Shown: positions 35,347-44,317 of the stretch, piece after piece
Layout of the letters: each line of letters starts with the position of its first letter
Position numbering within the stretch: position 1 is the first letter of the stretch
Assembly (NCBI GenBank): GCA_002842205.1
Contig: PHCI01000012.1
Span: 41,409-105,408, forward strand
Length of the DNA: 64,000 nt
DNA from: Betaproteobacteria bacterium HGW-Betaproteobacteria-3
GTDB taxonomy: Bacteria > Pseudomonadota > Gammaproteobacteria > Burkholderiales > Burkholderiaceae_C
Direction of reading: 5' to 3'
Program-made: the position numbers and the translations under genes
Notes under the pieces: generated by a model
Database searches by the model: none
Told to the model about the DNA's origin: nothing
Seen by the model: the letters and a program-made list of their open reading frames with translations, nothing else

Positions 35347-36171
35347 TCAGCGCCAGACTGGCAGGTTGAGCCACCAAGTCCACCACTCGGGCCATCCACG
35401 CGTCCAGAAGGGGCCACTGATCACAATGCAGATTGCGCTCCAGAAACCTGCCGAGAGCGCCAGGAACAGGCCCAGTCGGTGGATGCCCAGCGTACCGATC
35501 GAATAACCAATGGTGTCTCTGAAAAAGGTGTTCTCATGATCTGGCGTCTTGACAGCCTCCCCCTTGGCGGGGTTGGTCGCCGAAAGGATCAGCGCGCCGT
35601 GCAACGAAAGCGCAAACGTCGTTGCGAAGAAGAAACTCACTGCGATCATGTGCGCAGGGTTGTAATGAAAATGCAGGTACTGGTAGCCCGTGTTGGACAC
35701 CCAGTCCAGGTGACTGATGATCCCGTACGGGAACCCGTGACCCCAGGCTCCCAACAACAAGGGTCGGATGATGACCAACGTGACATAGGCGAAGATTGCG
35801 AAGCTGAACGCCACTGGAACGTGATAGCCAATTCCCAACTTGCGGCAGATCTCCACCTCTCGCAGCGCCCATGAGATGAACGATGCCGTGGCACAAACAG
35901 TAATGAGCTGCCACAGCCCGCCCTCCTTCAGGGGCGCAAGGCCCAGACCGTATTTGAGATCTGGTGGCGCGATATTGATCTGCCACAGATTCCATGTCGA
36001 TCCCTGGGACGCACCCCAGACGATCAGCAGTATTCCAATTGAGGCAAAGAAGAGGGTGGTGACACCAAAAAACCCGACCCAGAACGGCCCCACCCAGAAG
36101 TCAAACAGGTCACCGCCAACGAGGGTACCGCCGCGAACGCGGTATTTTTTTTCAAAACTGAGCATGGCCAT
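35347..36171 (-). CDS. pufL: Photosynthetic reaction centre L subunit
   Basis: Core membrane subunit L of the type II reaction centre, binding primary pigments and QB. The start [20 protein letters not shown] is the conserved family N-terminus, with AGGAGACAG before ATG 36171. Helices and the conserved [20 protein letters not shown] and [15 protein letters not shown] segments are present. Length 274 aa. It is separated from pufA by a 115-bp gap holding a strong stem-loop. Confidence 0.97.
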   Translation of the reverse strand: MAMLSFEKKYRVRGGTLVGGDLFDFWVGPFWVGFFGVTTLFFASIGILLIVWGASQGSTWNLWQINIAPPDLKYGLGLAPLKEGGLWQLITVCATASFISWALREVEICRKLGIGYHVPVAFSFAIFAYVTLVIIRPLLLGAWGHGFPYGIISHLDWVSNTGYQYLHFHYNPAHMIAVSFFFATTFALSLHGALILSATNPAKGEAVKTPDHENTFFRDTIGYSIGTLGIHRLGLFLALSAGFWSAICIVISGPFWTRGWPEWWTWWLNLPVWR

Positions 36172-36230
36172 GTTCTGTCTCCTGCCCAACGCCACACTTA
36201 TGCGAGCGTCAGACGAGTAATCTCAAAGGC

Positions 36231-36263
36231 GGACGGGACATGGCTTGGAAGCCACGCCCGCCC
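36231..36263 (-). promoter_or_regulatory. pufA-pufL intercistronic stem-loop
   Basis: On the minus strand the RNA can fold GGGCGGG with CCCGUCC, then CG with UG, then UGGC with GCCA around a 6-nt loop, a stem of about 13 pairs beginning 23 nt after the pufA stop. In Rhodobacter a hairpin at this place blocks 3' decay, so pufBA mRNA outlasts pufLM and LH1 is made in excess. The same role is inferred here. Confidence 0.7.
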
Positions 36264-36286
36264 TGGGTTGACGAGGCGCGTTGCGA

Positions 36287-36475
36287 CTACTTCTGAGCCG
36301 GCGCCGCGAGCGGCGCGTTCTGCGATGTCGGTGCGCCCTTTCGGGGACCGTCGAGCCAGTTGAACCTGTCGGTGCTCAGCAGGATGAAGTGGATCACCAG
36401 CGCAAGCGCAAACAGGAATGTAAACAGTGCGACCAGCGCTCTGCGCGGGTCGAACATCAACCAAATTCTCCACAT
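36287..36475 (-). CDS. pufA: LH1 alpha polypeptide
   Basis: Light-harvesting 1 alpha chain, 62 aa, with a single membrane helix. His29 in [11 protein letters not shown] is the bacteriochlorophyll ligand; [15 protein letters not shown] is the typical N-terminus and [10 protein letters not shown] follows the helix. The C-terminal tail is Ala/Pro-rich. AGGAG precedes ATG 36475. It is not adjacent to pufB: a 74-aa gene lies between them. Confidence 0.96.
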   Translation of the reverse strand: MWRIWLMFDPRRALVALFTFLFALALVIHFILLSTDRFNWLDGPRKGAPTSQNAPLAAPAQK

Positions 36476-36486
36476 GATCTATCTCC

Positions 36487-36711
36487 TCAAGTTAAATGCG
36501 ACATGAAGGTATATACAGCCGCCTTCACGCCGCCGATCAATGACTTTTCACTTTCGGCCCCAGGCAACCAGGAACGCAAATGTCCGGTCAGCAGACCGGC
36601 GACCAACGCGAACACCAGGAACACCACAAAACTCACAAGAAAGATTCCAAAGAAACTTCGGGAGTCATCGTGCTGTGCTGGCGATATAAGGCCGTGGGAT
36701 GCACAAGCCAT
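36487..36711 (-). CDS. LH1-beta-like 74-aa protein without histidine ligands, between pufB and pufA
   Basis: A single-helix membrane protein that aligns with the adjacent PufB without gaps over residues 1-49, with 18 identities by hand count, including GIF (22-24), SF (27-28), F31, A35, VA (37-38), R46, WL (48-49). Both conserved PufB histidines are changed: H21 to Phe and the bacteriochlorophyll ligand H39 to Gly. It also carries a C-terminal tail of 25 residues (PGAESEKSLIGGVKAAVYTF then MSHLT). A strong ribosome site (AAAGGAG) precedes ATG 36711; spacing is 22 bp to pufB and 11 bp to pufA. It probably arose by duplication of pufB and may be a non-pigmented LH1 ring or assembly subunit. A PufQ-like protein is an alternative; PufQ is similar in size but normally lies upstream of pufB. 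Confidence 0.85.
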   Translation of the reverse strand: MACASHGLISPAQHDDSRSFFGIFLVSFVVFLVFALVAGLLTGHLRSWLPGAESEKSLIGGVKAAVYTFMSHLT

Positions 36712-36733
36712 GGTTTTCTCCTTTGACGGGAGA

Positions 36734-36883
36734 TCAGAGCCAGGGACGCCATGCCCAGACCAAGATGTGCGCCACCACAGCAACTGCCGTGAAGCCGATG
36801 AAGCTGGTCATGAAAATCCCGTGAAACTCCCTTGCTTCCTGTTCGGTCAGGCCGGATAGCGAGCCTGTTCTTTCTGCACCCAT
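36734..36883 (-). CDS. pufB: LH1 beta polypeptide
   Basis: Light-harvesting 1 beta chain of 49 aa. It begins [20 protein letters not shown], then [20 protein letters not shown] and ends LVWAWRPWL. His39 is the bacteriochlorophyll ligand and His21 the second conserved His. ATG 36883 has GAGGAAC upstream. It is followed by the 74-aa paralogue instead of pufA. It lies 146 bp after bchZ in a gap with three RNA hairpins. Confidence 0.97.
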   Translation of the reverse strand: MGAERTGSLSGLTEQEAREFHGIFMTSFIGFTAVAVVAHILVWAWRPWL

Positions 36884-36904
36884 AGTTCAAGTTCCTCTAG
36901 AAAG

Positions 36905-36989
36905 TGGCCTTCCGGCCTTTGACACGCGAGTCCCTCGCGGCGGGGTAGTCACGGCGGATGCCGCGGCATACGATGGCGCCCATCCGCCG
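36905..36989 (-). promoter_or_regulatory. Stem-loop cluster between bchZ and pufB
   Basis: Three inverted repeats in the pufB leader: CGGCGGATG/CATCCGCCG (36952-36960 with 36981-36989), CGCGAG-TCC-CTCGCG (36925-36939), and GGCC-TTCC-GGCC (about 36906-36917). No TTGACA-like promoter or PpsR box was found here. The hairpins may mark an RNA processing or stabilising region that separates the bch and puf parts of a longer transcript. Confidence 0.55.
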
Positions 36990-37029
36990 CAACGCAGCCG
37001 ATGGGTTTGGTGGTTCACGGCATACCGAA

Positions 37030-38508
37030 TCAAGCGGGCTCTCCATGACGAAGCGCGTCGCGGGCACGCGCGACTCGGGTTGCCGTCACGCGCTTTTCGC
37101 CGGCTCGCCTGGCATCACGCTCAGCCCTGTCCCGCAGGCGCTTCGCGGCTGAAATTTGAACCAGAACGGGCTCGCTGCGGACAAACTCACCCAGCAAAGC
37201 CTGCGCATCCTCGTCCCAAGAACTGGTCTGCTCTGGTGCCATGCGTGCCGGCGTCGGGTCCACCGCGTCCATGTCGCTGGCCAGCGGCAGGATGTGAAAC
37301 AGTGCATCGAACAGTGCGTTACAGACTTCCTGAATCACATAAGTAGCCCCGGCATAGCCCATGAATGGTGTGCCTGTATGTCGCCGGATAATGGGCAGCG
37401 GGAACGACGCGGGAATGAAGCTGGGCTTCATTGGGGATCTGGCGCTGGCCTCTGCCAGGTACATGCGCTCGTTGTAGCTGCCGTACAGCACGAGCGGTGG
37501 CTTGTCCTTGATCAGTTGGCGAACCGCTTCGTTGTCAGTCTTTTCGCCAGGTTTTCGCGCCACTGAAAAATTGCATGGCAGACCCATCTCGTCACGCAGA
37601 AAATGACACAAGCCCCTCGTGTAGGTTTCGTTGGCTACGACCGCAAAACTTGCCGTTCCGAAGAAATCCTGCGTGACAGAACGCCACAGGTCCCACACGG
37701 GTTTGATGGTGGTGTGCTTCTCGCGCTCGATGAACGGCTCCGGGTCCAAGTGCAGCAGTTCACCCAGGCGACGCAGAAATTTGGTCGTGGAGTGCAGGCC
37801 GATGGGCGCTTGGAGGTACGGGCGGCCAAGCGCCTCGCAGAGCATTCGACCGAATTCGCGGTACATGCAAATGTTGACGTCCGCCTCCACCAGCCGAGAC
37901 ACGTCCGCCAGGTGACTGCCCAGCGGGAACACCATATTGACCTCGGCACCAATGCCTTGCACCAGACGCCGAATTTCGGCAAGGTCGCTGGGCATGTTGA
38001 AAGTGCCGTAGCTGGGGCCGATGATGTTGACGCGGGGCTTCTCGCCGACCTGTCGTTCAGCGTATGGCTGACGGGCTGGAATCTTCTTCATTCCGTACTC
38101 AGTCCAGAGCCAGAACATCGCGCGGTTGGCGCATTGCCACTGGTCTTCGTCGATCGTGCGGGGCAGGAACCGCATGATGTTGGTCCCTTCGGGCGTCACG
38201 CCACCCCCGATCATTTCGGCGATGGAGCCCGTGACCACGACCGACGGGAGGTCCGGATCAAGCGTGGCATGGGCGCGGCGCATACTCCCCTCGGTTCCCT
38301 CTCGACCCAGTTGCTCCTCCGCCAACCCCGTCACCACAATCGGCAACTCGTGCGGTGGCAATGCGTCGGTATAGTGCAACACCGATGTGACGGGAAGGTT
38401 CTCGCAACCCACCGGGCCGTCAATCACTACCTGCAGGCCCTTGATGGCCGTGAACACATACACGGCACCCCAGTAGCCCCCCGCGCGATCGTGATCGACG
38501 ACCATCAT
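37030..38508 (-). CDS. bchZ: Chlorophyllide reductase subunit Z
   Basis: NifK-like subunit of chlorophyllide a reductase (BchXYZ), which reduces ring B to make the bacteriochlorin. Cluster-region motifs such as [21 protein letters not shown] are near the N-terminus, and [19 protein letters not shown] is in the middle. The ATG at 38508 overlaps the bchY stop. Length 492 aa is typical. It precedes the puf genes in a superoperon order also seen in Rhodobacter. Confidence 0.97.
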   Translation of the reverse strand: MMVVDHDRAGGYWGAVYVFTAIKGLQVVIDGPVGCENLPVTSVLHYTDALPPHELPIVVTGLAEEQLGREGTEGSMRRAHATLDPDLPSVVVTGSIAEMIGGGVTPEGTNIMRFLPRTIDEDQWQCANRAMFWLWTEYGMKKIPARQPYAERQVGEKPRVNIIGPSYGTFNMPSDLAEIRRLVQGIGAEVNMVFPLGSHLADVSRLVEADVNICMYREFGRMLCEALGRPYLQAPIGLHSTTKFLRRLGELLHLDPEPFIEREKHTTIKPVWDLWRSVTQDFFGTASFAVVANETYTRGLCHFLRDEMGLPCNFSVARKPGEKTDNEAVRQLIKDKPPLVLYGSYNERMYLAEASARSPMKPSFIPASFPLPIIRRHTGTPFMGYAGATYVIQEVCNALFDALFHILPLASDMDAVDPTPARMAPEQTSSWDEDAQALLGEFVRSEPVLVQISAAKRLRDRAERDARRAGEKRVTATRVARARDALRHGEPA

Positions 38509-40040
38509 GAGCCCATCTCCTCAGCCTTGCGCTTCTTTTTCTGCTTCTCGATTTGGCGGCGCGTATCGGCCTTGAACTCGGGACGGTCCTTCGGAGTGGT
38601 TTCCCACACGCCTGAAGCATGGCCTTCGCCGGTGCCGCCAAAAAAACTTTTCATCGCGTCGAACCGGCCCTTGTTGCCGATGGCCGCGTTGACCACCTGC
38701 GCGAGTGATCCTGCGCCGGCAGGGCCCATGAGTGGGCGCGCCGATATCAGGTTGGTGAAATACAGGGCAGGCGTCGAAGCCTGCTTGGCCGCCTGCACCA
38801 CGGGCGTGGTGCCAATCGCCAAATCGGGCCTGAACTCATGCATGGCCGCCAGATCCTGCTCAAGCGAAGCGCGGTATTGCACGTGTACCCCTCGTGCCTC
38901 CAACCAAGTCCGATCGGCTTCGCTCCAGACGGTCGCCGGACAGGCCGTTCCCACATAGCGAAGGTCGGCACCGCTTTCCACCAACAAACGCCCCACCAGC
39001 AACTCCGAGCCCTCGTAGCCACTGAGCGTGATGCGGCCTTTGATCGGTGTTTTGGCCAAAGCTCCCCTGATCGTTGGCAGGAAGCGATTCTTGGCCGCGT
39101 CGATCTTCTCCTGTCCCACATTGACCGCGTCGCCGATGGCCTGAAGCCAGGCTTCGCTGCCGTCGTAGCCCACCGGCGCGGAGCCCACGACGTTCCGACC
39201 GGCGGCATCGAATTCACGAATACTGGCGGTATAGAAGGGGTGAATGGCGGCCGCCACCGAACAGTCGAGTGCTGCATACAATTCGCGCCACTCCCGGGTG
39301 GGCACCGCAGGGCCCACGGCCAGACCCATGGGCTCCAGCATCATGCCGATGACCATGGGGTCGGCGGGGAACATCTCGCCTATCAAGGCGACTGTGGGTT
39401 TTTCCGAGCGACCGGCGCGTGGCGCCTGAACCGGACCGGTCTCGGCTTCCATGCGTGCATACTTCAACATGGCGCCAGCCAGCACGTCCTTGGCCTCGGC
39501 ATGGGTTGGTACGCCGAAACCCGGCACATCGATGCCGATGATGCGAACGCCGTTGATCTCCTTTGGCAGGATCTGCAGGGGCACGCCGCTGGCCGTGGGA
39601 ACACACAGGTTGATGATCACCACAGCGTCATACAACGCAGGGTCTGCCTGCTTGTAGACCGCTTCACGGATGTCCTCGAAAAGTTTGCCGGTGACCAGAC
39701 TTTCGCTGTTGAATGGAACGTAGCCCACGCTGCGTCGCGCGCCATAAAAATGCGAGGTAAACGTCAGGCCATAAACGCAGCAGGCGGAGCCCGAGAGGAT
39801 GGTCGCCGTGCGGCGCATGCGAAGCCCCACCCGCAATGCGCCAAATGCGGGACACATGCTCTGTGGCTGGTCGTGCGGGCCTTTTGGGTAGTCCTGCGCA
39901 TACTTTGCGAGCGTCTCGCTTTTGCCAGCCTGCTTTGCGGCAGCCAGCATGGTGTGTTTTCCAGAGTGGCAACCCGACCCGTCACCTTCCAGCGCACCTG
40001 GAACTTCTATCGGAACAATCGGGATCACGGAGTCGTTCAT
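38505..40040 (-). CDS. bchY: Chlorophyllide reductase subunit Y
   Basis: NifD-like subunit of chlorophyllide a reductase. Conserved cysteines occur in [26 protein letters not shown] and [14 protein letters not shown] Lys/Arg-rich C-terminal tail ([11 protein letters not shown]) is seen. Length 511 aa; it follows bchX by 11 bp and overlaps bchZ. With BchX and BchZ it converts chlorophyllide a to bacteriochlorophyllide a precursors. Confidence 0.97.
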   Translation of the reverse strand: MNDSVIPIVPIEVPGALEGDGSGCHSGKHTMLAAAKQAGKSETLAKYAQDYPKGPHDQPQSMCPAFGALRVGLRMRRTATILSGSACCVYGLTFTSHFYGARRSVGYVPFNSESLVTGKLFEDIREAVYKQADPALYDAVVIINLCVPTASGVPLQILPKEINGVRIIGIDVPGFGVPTHAEAKDVLAGAMLKYARMEAETGPVQAPRAGRSEKPTVALIGEMFPADPMVIGMMLEPMGLAVGPAVPTREWRELYAALDCSVAAAIHPFYTASIREFDAAGRNVVGSAPVGYDGSEAWLQAIGDAVNVGQEKIDAAKNRFLPTIRGALAKTPIKGRITLSGYEGSELLVGRLLVESGADLRYVGTACPATVWSEADRTWLEARGVHVQYRASLEQDLAAMHEFRPDLAIGTTPVVQAAKQASTPALYFTNLISARPLMGPAGAGSLAQVVNAAIGNKGRFDAMKSFFGGTGEGHASGVWETTPKDRPEFKADTRRQIEKQKKKRKAEEMGS

Positions 40041-40051
40041 GACGTGTTCGC

Positions 40052-41068
40052 TCAGACTTCGTCGTAGACGACTTCAAGCGTTTCCTTCCTGAGTTGGGTC
40101 TTGCCGCACATGTCAAACTCGGTTGCAGGTTCGAGAACCACATTGCGTCCCACCACATCAGATGCGAACAATCCCAGCAGTTGATCTTGCGTCATCGGGT
40201 TGGGACGCATCGGTTGCGATGCCCCCACGTTGTTGGCGAGCTCAGCAAACATCGGGCCCCAGTCCGATTCCGGGCGACCGATGATTTCGTAACTTGCGCT
40301 CTTGCGACGGATATCGTCGTTGGCCGGGATCGTGGACAACACAGGTATGCCAACTTGCTTTGCGAAGGCCGCAGCCTCCCCGGTTCCGTCATCGCGATTG
40401 ATGACCATGCCGGCCACCCCGACATTGCCTCCCAGTTTGCGAAAGTACTCGACTGCGGAGCAAACGTTGTTGGCCACATAAAGCGACTGCAGGTCATTGC
40501 TTGCGACCACAATGACTTTCTGGCACATGTCGCGTGCGATGGGCAAGCCGAAACCTCCGCAAACCACGTCGCCCAGGAAGTCGAGCAATACGTAGTCGAA
40601 GCCCCATTCATGAAAGCCCAACTTCTCCAGGAGTTCGAAGCCGTGGATGATGCCTCGGCCCCCGCATCCGCGCCCCACTTCCGGTCCGCCGAGTTCCATG
40701 GCGTAAACGCCATCGCGTTTGAAGCAGACGTCGCCGATGGCCACGGCTTCGCCAGCAAGCTTTTTCTTCGACGAGGTTTCAATGATGGTCGGGCAGGCCC
40801 TTCCACCAAACAGCAACGAGGTGGTGTCGCTCTTTGGGTCGCAGCCAATCAACAGCACCTTTTTGCCTTGCTGCGCCATCATGTAGCTCAGGTTGGCCAG
40901 GGTGAAGCTCTTGCCTATGCCACCCTTTCCGTAGATGGCAATGATCTGGGTTTCCTTGGTGACGGGTCCGGTGACCACGGGGGGTGGTTCGATACCCGCT
41001 TCGGCGCGCAGATTTTCTTTCATCATGAAAGTGACCGTTTTGGTTGCGGGTATGGAACCGGTGTTCAT
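40052..41068 (-). CDS. bchX: Chlorophyllide reductase iron protein subunit X
   Basis: NifH-like ATP-dependent iron protein that donates electrons to BchYZ. It has Walker A ([15 protein letters not shown]), IGCDPKSDTTSLLFGG, and cluster cysteines in EVGRGCGGRGI and [11 protein letters not shown]. Length 338 aa. Its ATG overlaps the bchC stop (ATGA). It is distinguished from BchL by the N-terminal extension and by the KSFTLAN version of the P-loop. Confidence 0.97.
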   Translation of the reverse strand: MNTGSIPATKTVTFMMKENLRAEAGIEPPPVVTGPVTKETQIIAIYGKGGIGKSFTLANLSYMMAQQGKKVLLIGCDPKSDTTSLLFGGRACPTIIETSSKKKLAGEAVAIGDVCFKRDGVYAMELGGPEVGRGCGGRGIIHGFELLEKLGFHEWGFDYVLLDFLGDVVCGGFGLPIARDMCQKVIVVASNDLQSLYVANNVCSAVEYFRKLGGNVGVAGMVINRDDGTGEAAAFAKQVGIPVLSTIPANDDIRRKSASYEIIGRPESDWGPMFAELANNVGASQPMRPNPMTQDQLLGLFASDVVGRNVVLEPATEFDMCGKTQLRKETLEVVYDEV

Positions 41069-42003
41069 TGGCAGGTCCTCCAGTCGAGCGTCATCTTCAG
41101 GCAGGCAGGGTCGCCAAAAGCTGTGCGATAGGCCAGGTCCGCCTGCAGCGGGTCGGCGCGGTGTGTGATCAGTCCGTCCAGTGACAACCGACCGGATTCA
41201 ATATGGTCGCGTGCAGACTTGAGGTCTGCCGGTTGCCACTGTGCGGCGACCCGGATGCGTGCTTCGCGCATGAATGCTGGCGCAAACAGAAACGACAATG
41301 GCTTGTCATAGAACCCGGCCAGCACGATCTCGCCACCCGGTGCCAGTCGGTCGATCAGCGCGTCGAGCAAGGATGCGTCACCGCTGACGTCGCAGATGCT
41401 GCGATAGTTGCGTCGGCTGTCGCTCGACGGGTCGAGGACTTCGTAGCCCAGCGCGCCCGTGCGGCGTTCGGGATTGTTTTCCCACACCACCGGCGAGGCT
41501 CCGGCCAGCACCGCCAGTCGCGCGATCATTCGGCCCAGTACGCCGTGACCCACGATCAGGTCCGGCTGCTGCGTTCCTGGTGAGGATGTCGCGTGATAGG
41601 CAGTGGCTGCGAGGGCCAGAAGTACGCCCTGCTCGGCAAGTTGCTCGTCGATCCTCAGGGCCCGAGCGCCTGGCACCACCAGCCGCCTGGCAGCTCCGCC
41701 AAACAGGCCTCGTACGGCGCCAAAGCAATTGGAGCCCGGCACAAAGACCGCCTGACCGACCGCGCAACCCGAGTTGGCGCCAGCCTCGGCGACATGGCCA
41801 ACCGATTCGTAACCGGGCACCAACGGATAGCCCATGCCCGGAAAGTTCGGCATGCGCCCGGACCACAACAGCTTTTCAGTGCCCGTGCTGATGCCGCTGA
41901 AAGAGATGTCCACCACAACGTCGTCAGCGGTCGGCTCTGTCAGTTCCAGGCGCTTGAGCACCAGGACCTCAGGCGCCTGCAATACAACAGCCATCGCATT
42001 CAT
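41065..42003 (-). CDS. bchC: Bacteriochlorophyllide a dehydrogenase BchC
   Basis: Medium-chain alcohol dehydrogenase-like enzyme that oxidises the 3-hydroxyethyl group to the 3-acetyl group. Family segments: SFSGISTGTEKLLWSGRMP, LVPGYESVGHV, and VGHGVLGRMIARL as the NAD(P)-binding loop. ATG 42003 gives 312 aa; GTG 42015 and ATG 41994 are alternatives. The ATG overlaps the TGA of a 24-aa upstream frame. It is coupled to bchX by ATGA. Confidence 0.95.
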   Translation of the reverse strand: MNAMAVVLQAPEVLVLKRLELTEPTADDVVVDISFSGISTGTEKLLWSGRMPNFPGMGYPLVPGYESVGHVAEAGANSGCAVGQAVFVPGSNCFGAVRGLFGGAARRLVVPGARALRIDEQLAEQGVLLALAATAYHATSSPGTQQPDLIVGHGVLGRMIARLAVLAGASPVVWENNPERRTGALGYEVLDPSSDSRRNYRSICDVSGDASLLDALIDRLAPGGEIVLAGFYDKPLSFLFAPAFMREARIRVAAQWQPADLKSARDHIESGRLSLDGLITHRADPLQADLAYRTAFGDPACLKMTLDWRTCQ

Positions 42004-42074
42004 GCGGCCATCCACGTTGTGGAGCGGGTCGCGACAGGTGCGCAGCCAGCAAGAGGAAAGTGGTTCGGGACCAT
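42000..42074 (-). CDS. Possible leaderless 24-aa leader ORF coupled to bchC
   Basis: A 25-codon frame (MVPNHFPLAG...TTWMAA) whose ATG lies 7 nt after the -10 box of the bchC promoter and whose TGA overlaps the bchC ATG as ATGA. No ribosome-binding site is present, which is expected of a leaderless start. It may feed ribosomes to bchC by reinitiation, or be chance. No family is recognised. Confidence 0.4.
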   Translation of the reverse strand: MVPNHFPLAGCAPVATRSTTWMAA

Positions 42075-42077
42075 GAC

Positions 42078-42121
42078 TGTCATCTTAGAGTTACTTTTAT
42101 AGTTGTCAACTAAAATGTACA
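42078..42121 (-). promoter_or_regulatory. bchC promoter with tandem PpsR boxes
   Basis: A perfect TGT-N12-ACA box (42104-42121) overlaps the crtF stop, and a TGT-N12-ACT near-match lies at 42078-42095. On the minus strand, -35 TTGACA (42109-42104) is the end of the first box, with a 16-bp spacer to TAAGAT (42087-42082). Repressor bound to both boxes would cover the promoter. Confidence 0.8.
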
Positions 42122-43309
42122 GTCAATTTGTCTTTTTTTGGGCACCTGGGCGACCAAAACACCGGTCTGCAGTGGCAGACGCGTTTTCAGCGGATGTATC
42201 CGTTCAAACCCGGCCTGCTGCAACATGGCCCCAAGCTGTTGCGCCGTCCGAGGTTGTCCCCGCCCCATGGCCAGCAGATAAAAACCAAAGTAGGCATCGC
42301 CCATCGGCTCGGCTCCCACCGTTGCGGCCATCGGCTCGGCCAACAACAGTGTGCCGCCAGGTGCCAGCGCGTCATGAACCGCCCGTAACAGCTTCATGAC
42401 GCGAGCGTCGTCGTGGTCGTGCACCACACGCACCAACGTTGCAATGTCGGCCCCGTTCGGCAAGATGTCATGGAAAAAGTCTCCTCCGGTGACCTTGGTT
42501 CGGTGCGCTATTCCCTGAATCGAGAAGCGCTGTTGGGCACGTGTCGCCACCGCGGGCAAATCGAACAACTCGAGTTGCAGATGCGGCGCGCGCGAAGCGA
42601 CCTGCAACAGAAAAGAGCCCTCTCCCCCACCGACGTCCAGCAACCGTTTGTGAGCGTCCAGCGAATAGGCATCCAGAATTTCGTTCGCCACCAGGGGTTG
42701 TGACGCCGACATCAGTGCGCTGTACGCGGCCACCTTGTCCTCGACCAGGGCTCTCGGCGCTTCGGTGGCGGCATAGGGCCAGTAGGCGGCCAGATGCGTA
42801 CTGGCCGCCTGGCCTCTCAGCAGTGCCACGGGGTCGGTCAGATCTGCGTAGAGCGCACTGTGGTGCTCAATCAAAGCTTCAATCGCTCGGTTGCCCACCA
42901 TGGTCGCCCCGAGCACGCCCAGGCCAAGGCGCTGGTGACTGCACCACTGGACCAGGCGAAGCGACACCGCGGCCTGTAATAGACGCATCGCCGCGGCTTC
43001 AGTCAACTGGAGACGGATCGCCAACGCCGCGGGTGTCTGCGGACCTTCCGCCAAGATGTCAAACAGCTTGAGCCGTACGCAGGCCAGCAGCACCTGCGAA
43101 TAGACAAAACCGGCGACCAGATCGAACAACGCGGCGGCCTGTCGCTGAGCCACCGGGCGGGTCAGCACAAACGCGGCCGCGCGCCGCCGGAACAAGGGAC
43201 TGCCGAGCAACCGGTTGCGAAGCACCAGCCACCGGTCCGCCCATGTACCCTCCGGCGGCCGCGTGGTCCGCACCACGGTTGCATCGGCCTGCGCGGACTT
43301 GCCGGACAT
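42110..43309 (-). CDS. crtF: Hydroxyneurosporene O-methyltransferase CrtF
   Basis: SAM-dependent methyltransferase that forms the C1 methoxy group of spheroidene-type carotenoids. The SAM-binding motif LLDVGGGEGSFLLQVA is at about residue 225, with a dimerisation domain before it and MGDAYFGFYLLAMGRGQPRT later, typical of the AdoMet O-methyltransferase family. Length 399 aa. It lies 30 bp after crtE. Its 3' end holds the PpsR box of the bchC promoter. Confidence 0.94.
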   Translation of the reverse strand: MSGKSAQADATVVRTTRPPEGTWADRWLVLRNRLLGSPLFRRRAAAFVLTRPVAQRQAAALFDLVAGFVYSQVLLACVRLKLFDILAEGPQTPAALAIRLQLTEAAAMRLLQAAVSLRLVQWCSHQRLGLGVLGATMVGNRAIEALIEHHSALYADLTDPVALLRGQAASTHLAAYWPYAATEAPRALVEDKVAAYSALMSASQPLVANEILDAYSLDAHKRLLDVGGGEGSFLLQVASRAPHLQLELFDLPAVATRAQQRFSIQGIAHRTKVTGGDFFHDILPNGADIATLVRVVHDHDDARVMKLLRAVHDALAPGGTLLLAEPMAATVGAEPMGDAYFGFYLLAMGRGQPRTAQQLGAMLQQAGFERIHPLKTRLPLQTGVLVAQVPKKRQIDCTF

Positions 43310-43339
43310 CGGGAGCGTCCTTAAGCCGGATTGCCCACT

Positions 43340-44230
43340 TCAGGCCGCAGCAGCCGTGTCACGCATCAGCGCTTGCGACATGGCCAGAGGCACCAGCCGC
43401 TCGGATTCCAGACGCACGAGTTCCCGCAACTGATCGGCACCCGCGCACTCCGGAATGGATGCACTGGCGTTGGCGATCAACTGGTTGAAATGATGGATGG
43501 CACCCGTCAGACCCAGTTCGGCCGCGGCCGTGGGACGCCCCAACAAGGCATCTTGACCAATGGGTTTTCCCAGCAACCGCGGGTCAGCAGCCACATCGCG
43601 GATGTCGTCGGCGACTTGATAGGCCTCGCCGAGCCAGTTGCCAAGGCCCAGCCAGGGGGTCGGGTCAGAACCCGCGGCCTTGGCCCCCGCCATGGTGGCC
43701 GCCACGAACAAGGCCCCGGTCTTTGCACGCTGGTAATCCACCAAAGATACACGCGACTCCGACTCCCACCCCTGTCCGGCCACAATGCCCGAGGGCATTC
43801 CGGAACCTGCGGCGACGATATCGAGCAAGCCAGGCAGGCGCGCTGGCGACTTGCCCGCCGCGCGCGCTAGCGTATGAAAGGCCAGCACAATCAACGCGTC
43901 ACCCGCCAGCACGGCCAGTGGTTGGCCAAAGGCCCAGTGCACCGATGCGCGTCCACGGCGTACCGGCGCATCGTCAAAGCAAGGCAAGTCATCATGCACC
44001 AGCGAGGCGCAGTGCAAGAACTCGATCGACACTGCCGCCGCGTCGGCCAGCTCGGGGTCGTCCATGCCGCAGGCCTGCGCCACGGCCAGGCAAAGTTGTG
44101 GGCGAATTCGCGCCCCACCCGGAAACACGGCATGGCGGATGGCGCCCGCCAGCTTTGGCGGACAGCTCGCGTCCTCACTCGCGGCCACGGCGGCGGCAAG
44201 GGAATGCTCAATGCGGGTAATGGCCTTCAT
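43340..44230 (-). CDS. crtE: Geranylgeranyl diphosphate synthase CrtE
   Basis: Isoprenyl diphosphate synthase supplying geranylgeranyl diphosphate for carotenoids and the bacteriochlorophyll tail. First Asp-rich motif LVHDDLPCFDDAPVRRG at about residue 83-99; second motif YQVADDIRD near 220. ATG 44230 is chosen because GGAAG lies 7 nt upstream; the frame extends to 44290 without such a site. Length 296 aa. It heads the crtEF-bchCXYZ-puf series. Confidence 0.95.
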   Translation of the reverse strand: MKAITRIEHSLAAAVAASEDASCPPKLAGAIRHAVFPGGARIRPQLCLAVAQACGMDDPELADAAAVSIEFLHCASLVHDDLPCFDDAPVRRGRASVHWAFGQPLAVLAGDALIVLAFHTLARAAGKSPARLPGLLDIVAAGSGMPSGIVAGQGWESESRVSLVDYQRAKTGALFVAATMAGAKAAGSDPTPWLGLGNWLGEAYQVADDIRDVAADPRLLGKPIGQDALLGRPTAAAELGLTGAIHHFNQLIANASASIPECAGADQLRELVRLESERLVPLAMSQALMRDTAAAA

Positions 44231-44317
44231 GATGCGTCTTCCAAAAAAGGGCGTTCGTCGCCGGGTTAAGGGATGCGACTGACACTTCATTCGTCAATGC
44301 ATTTGCAAATTCCGATA

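Noticed and set aside
36884..37029. A pufQ gene upstream of pufB
   Set aside because: The 146-bp gap has no suitable open frame; only hairpins are seen.
37603..40067. Long plus-strand frames opposite bchZ and bchY
   Set aside because: They mirror firmly identified bchZ and bchY and show no recognisable domains.
44231..44290. Upstream extension of crtE to ATG 44290
   Set aside because: The extra residues are not family-like, while ATG 44230 has a good GGAAG site at the right spacing.
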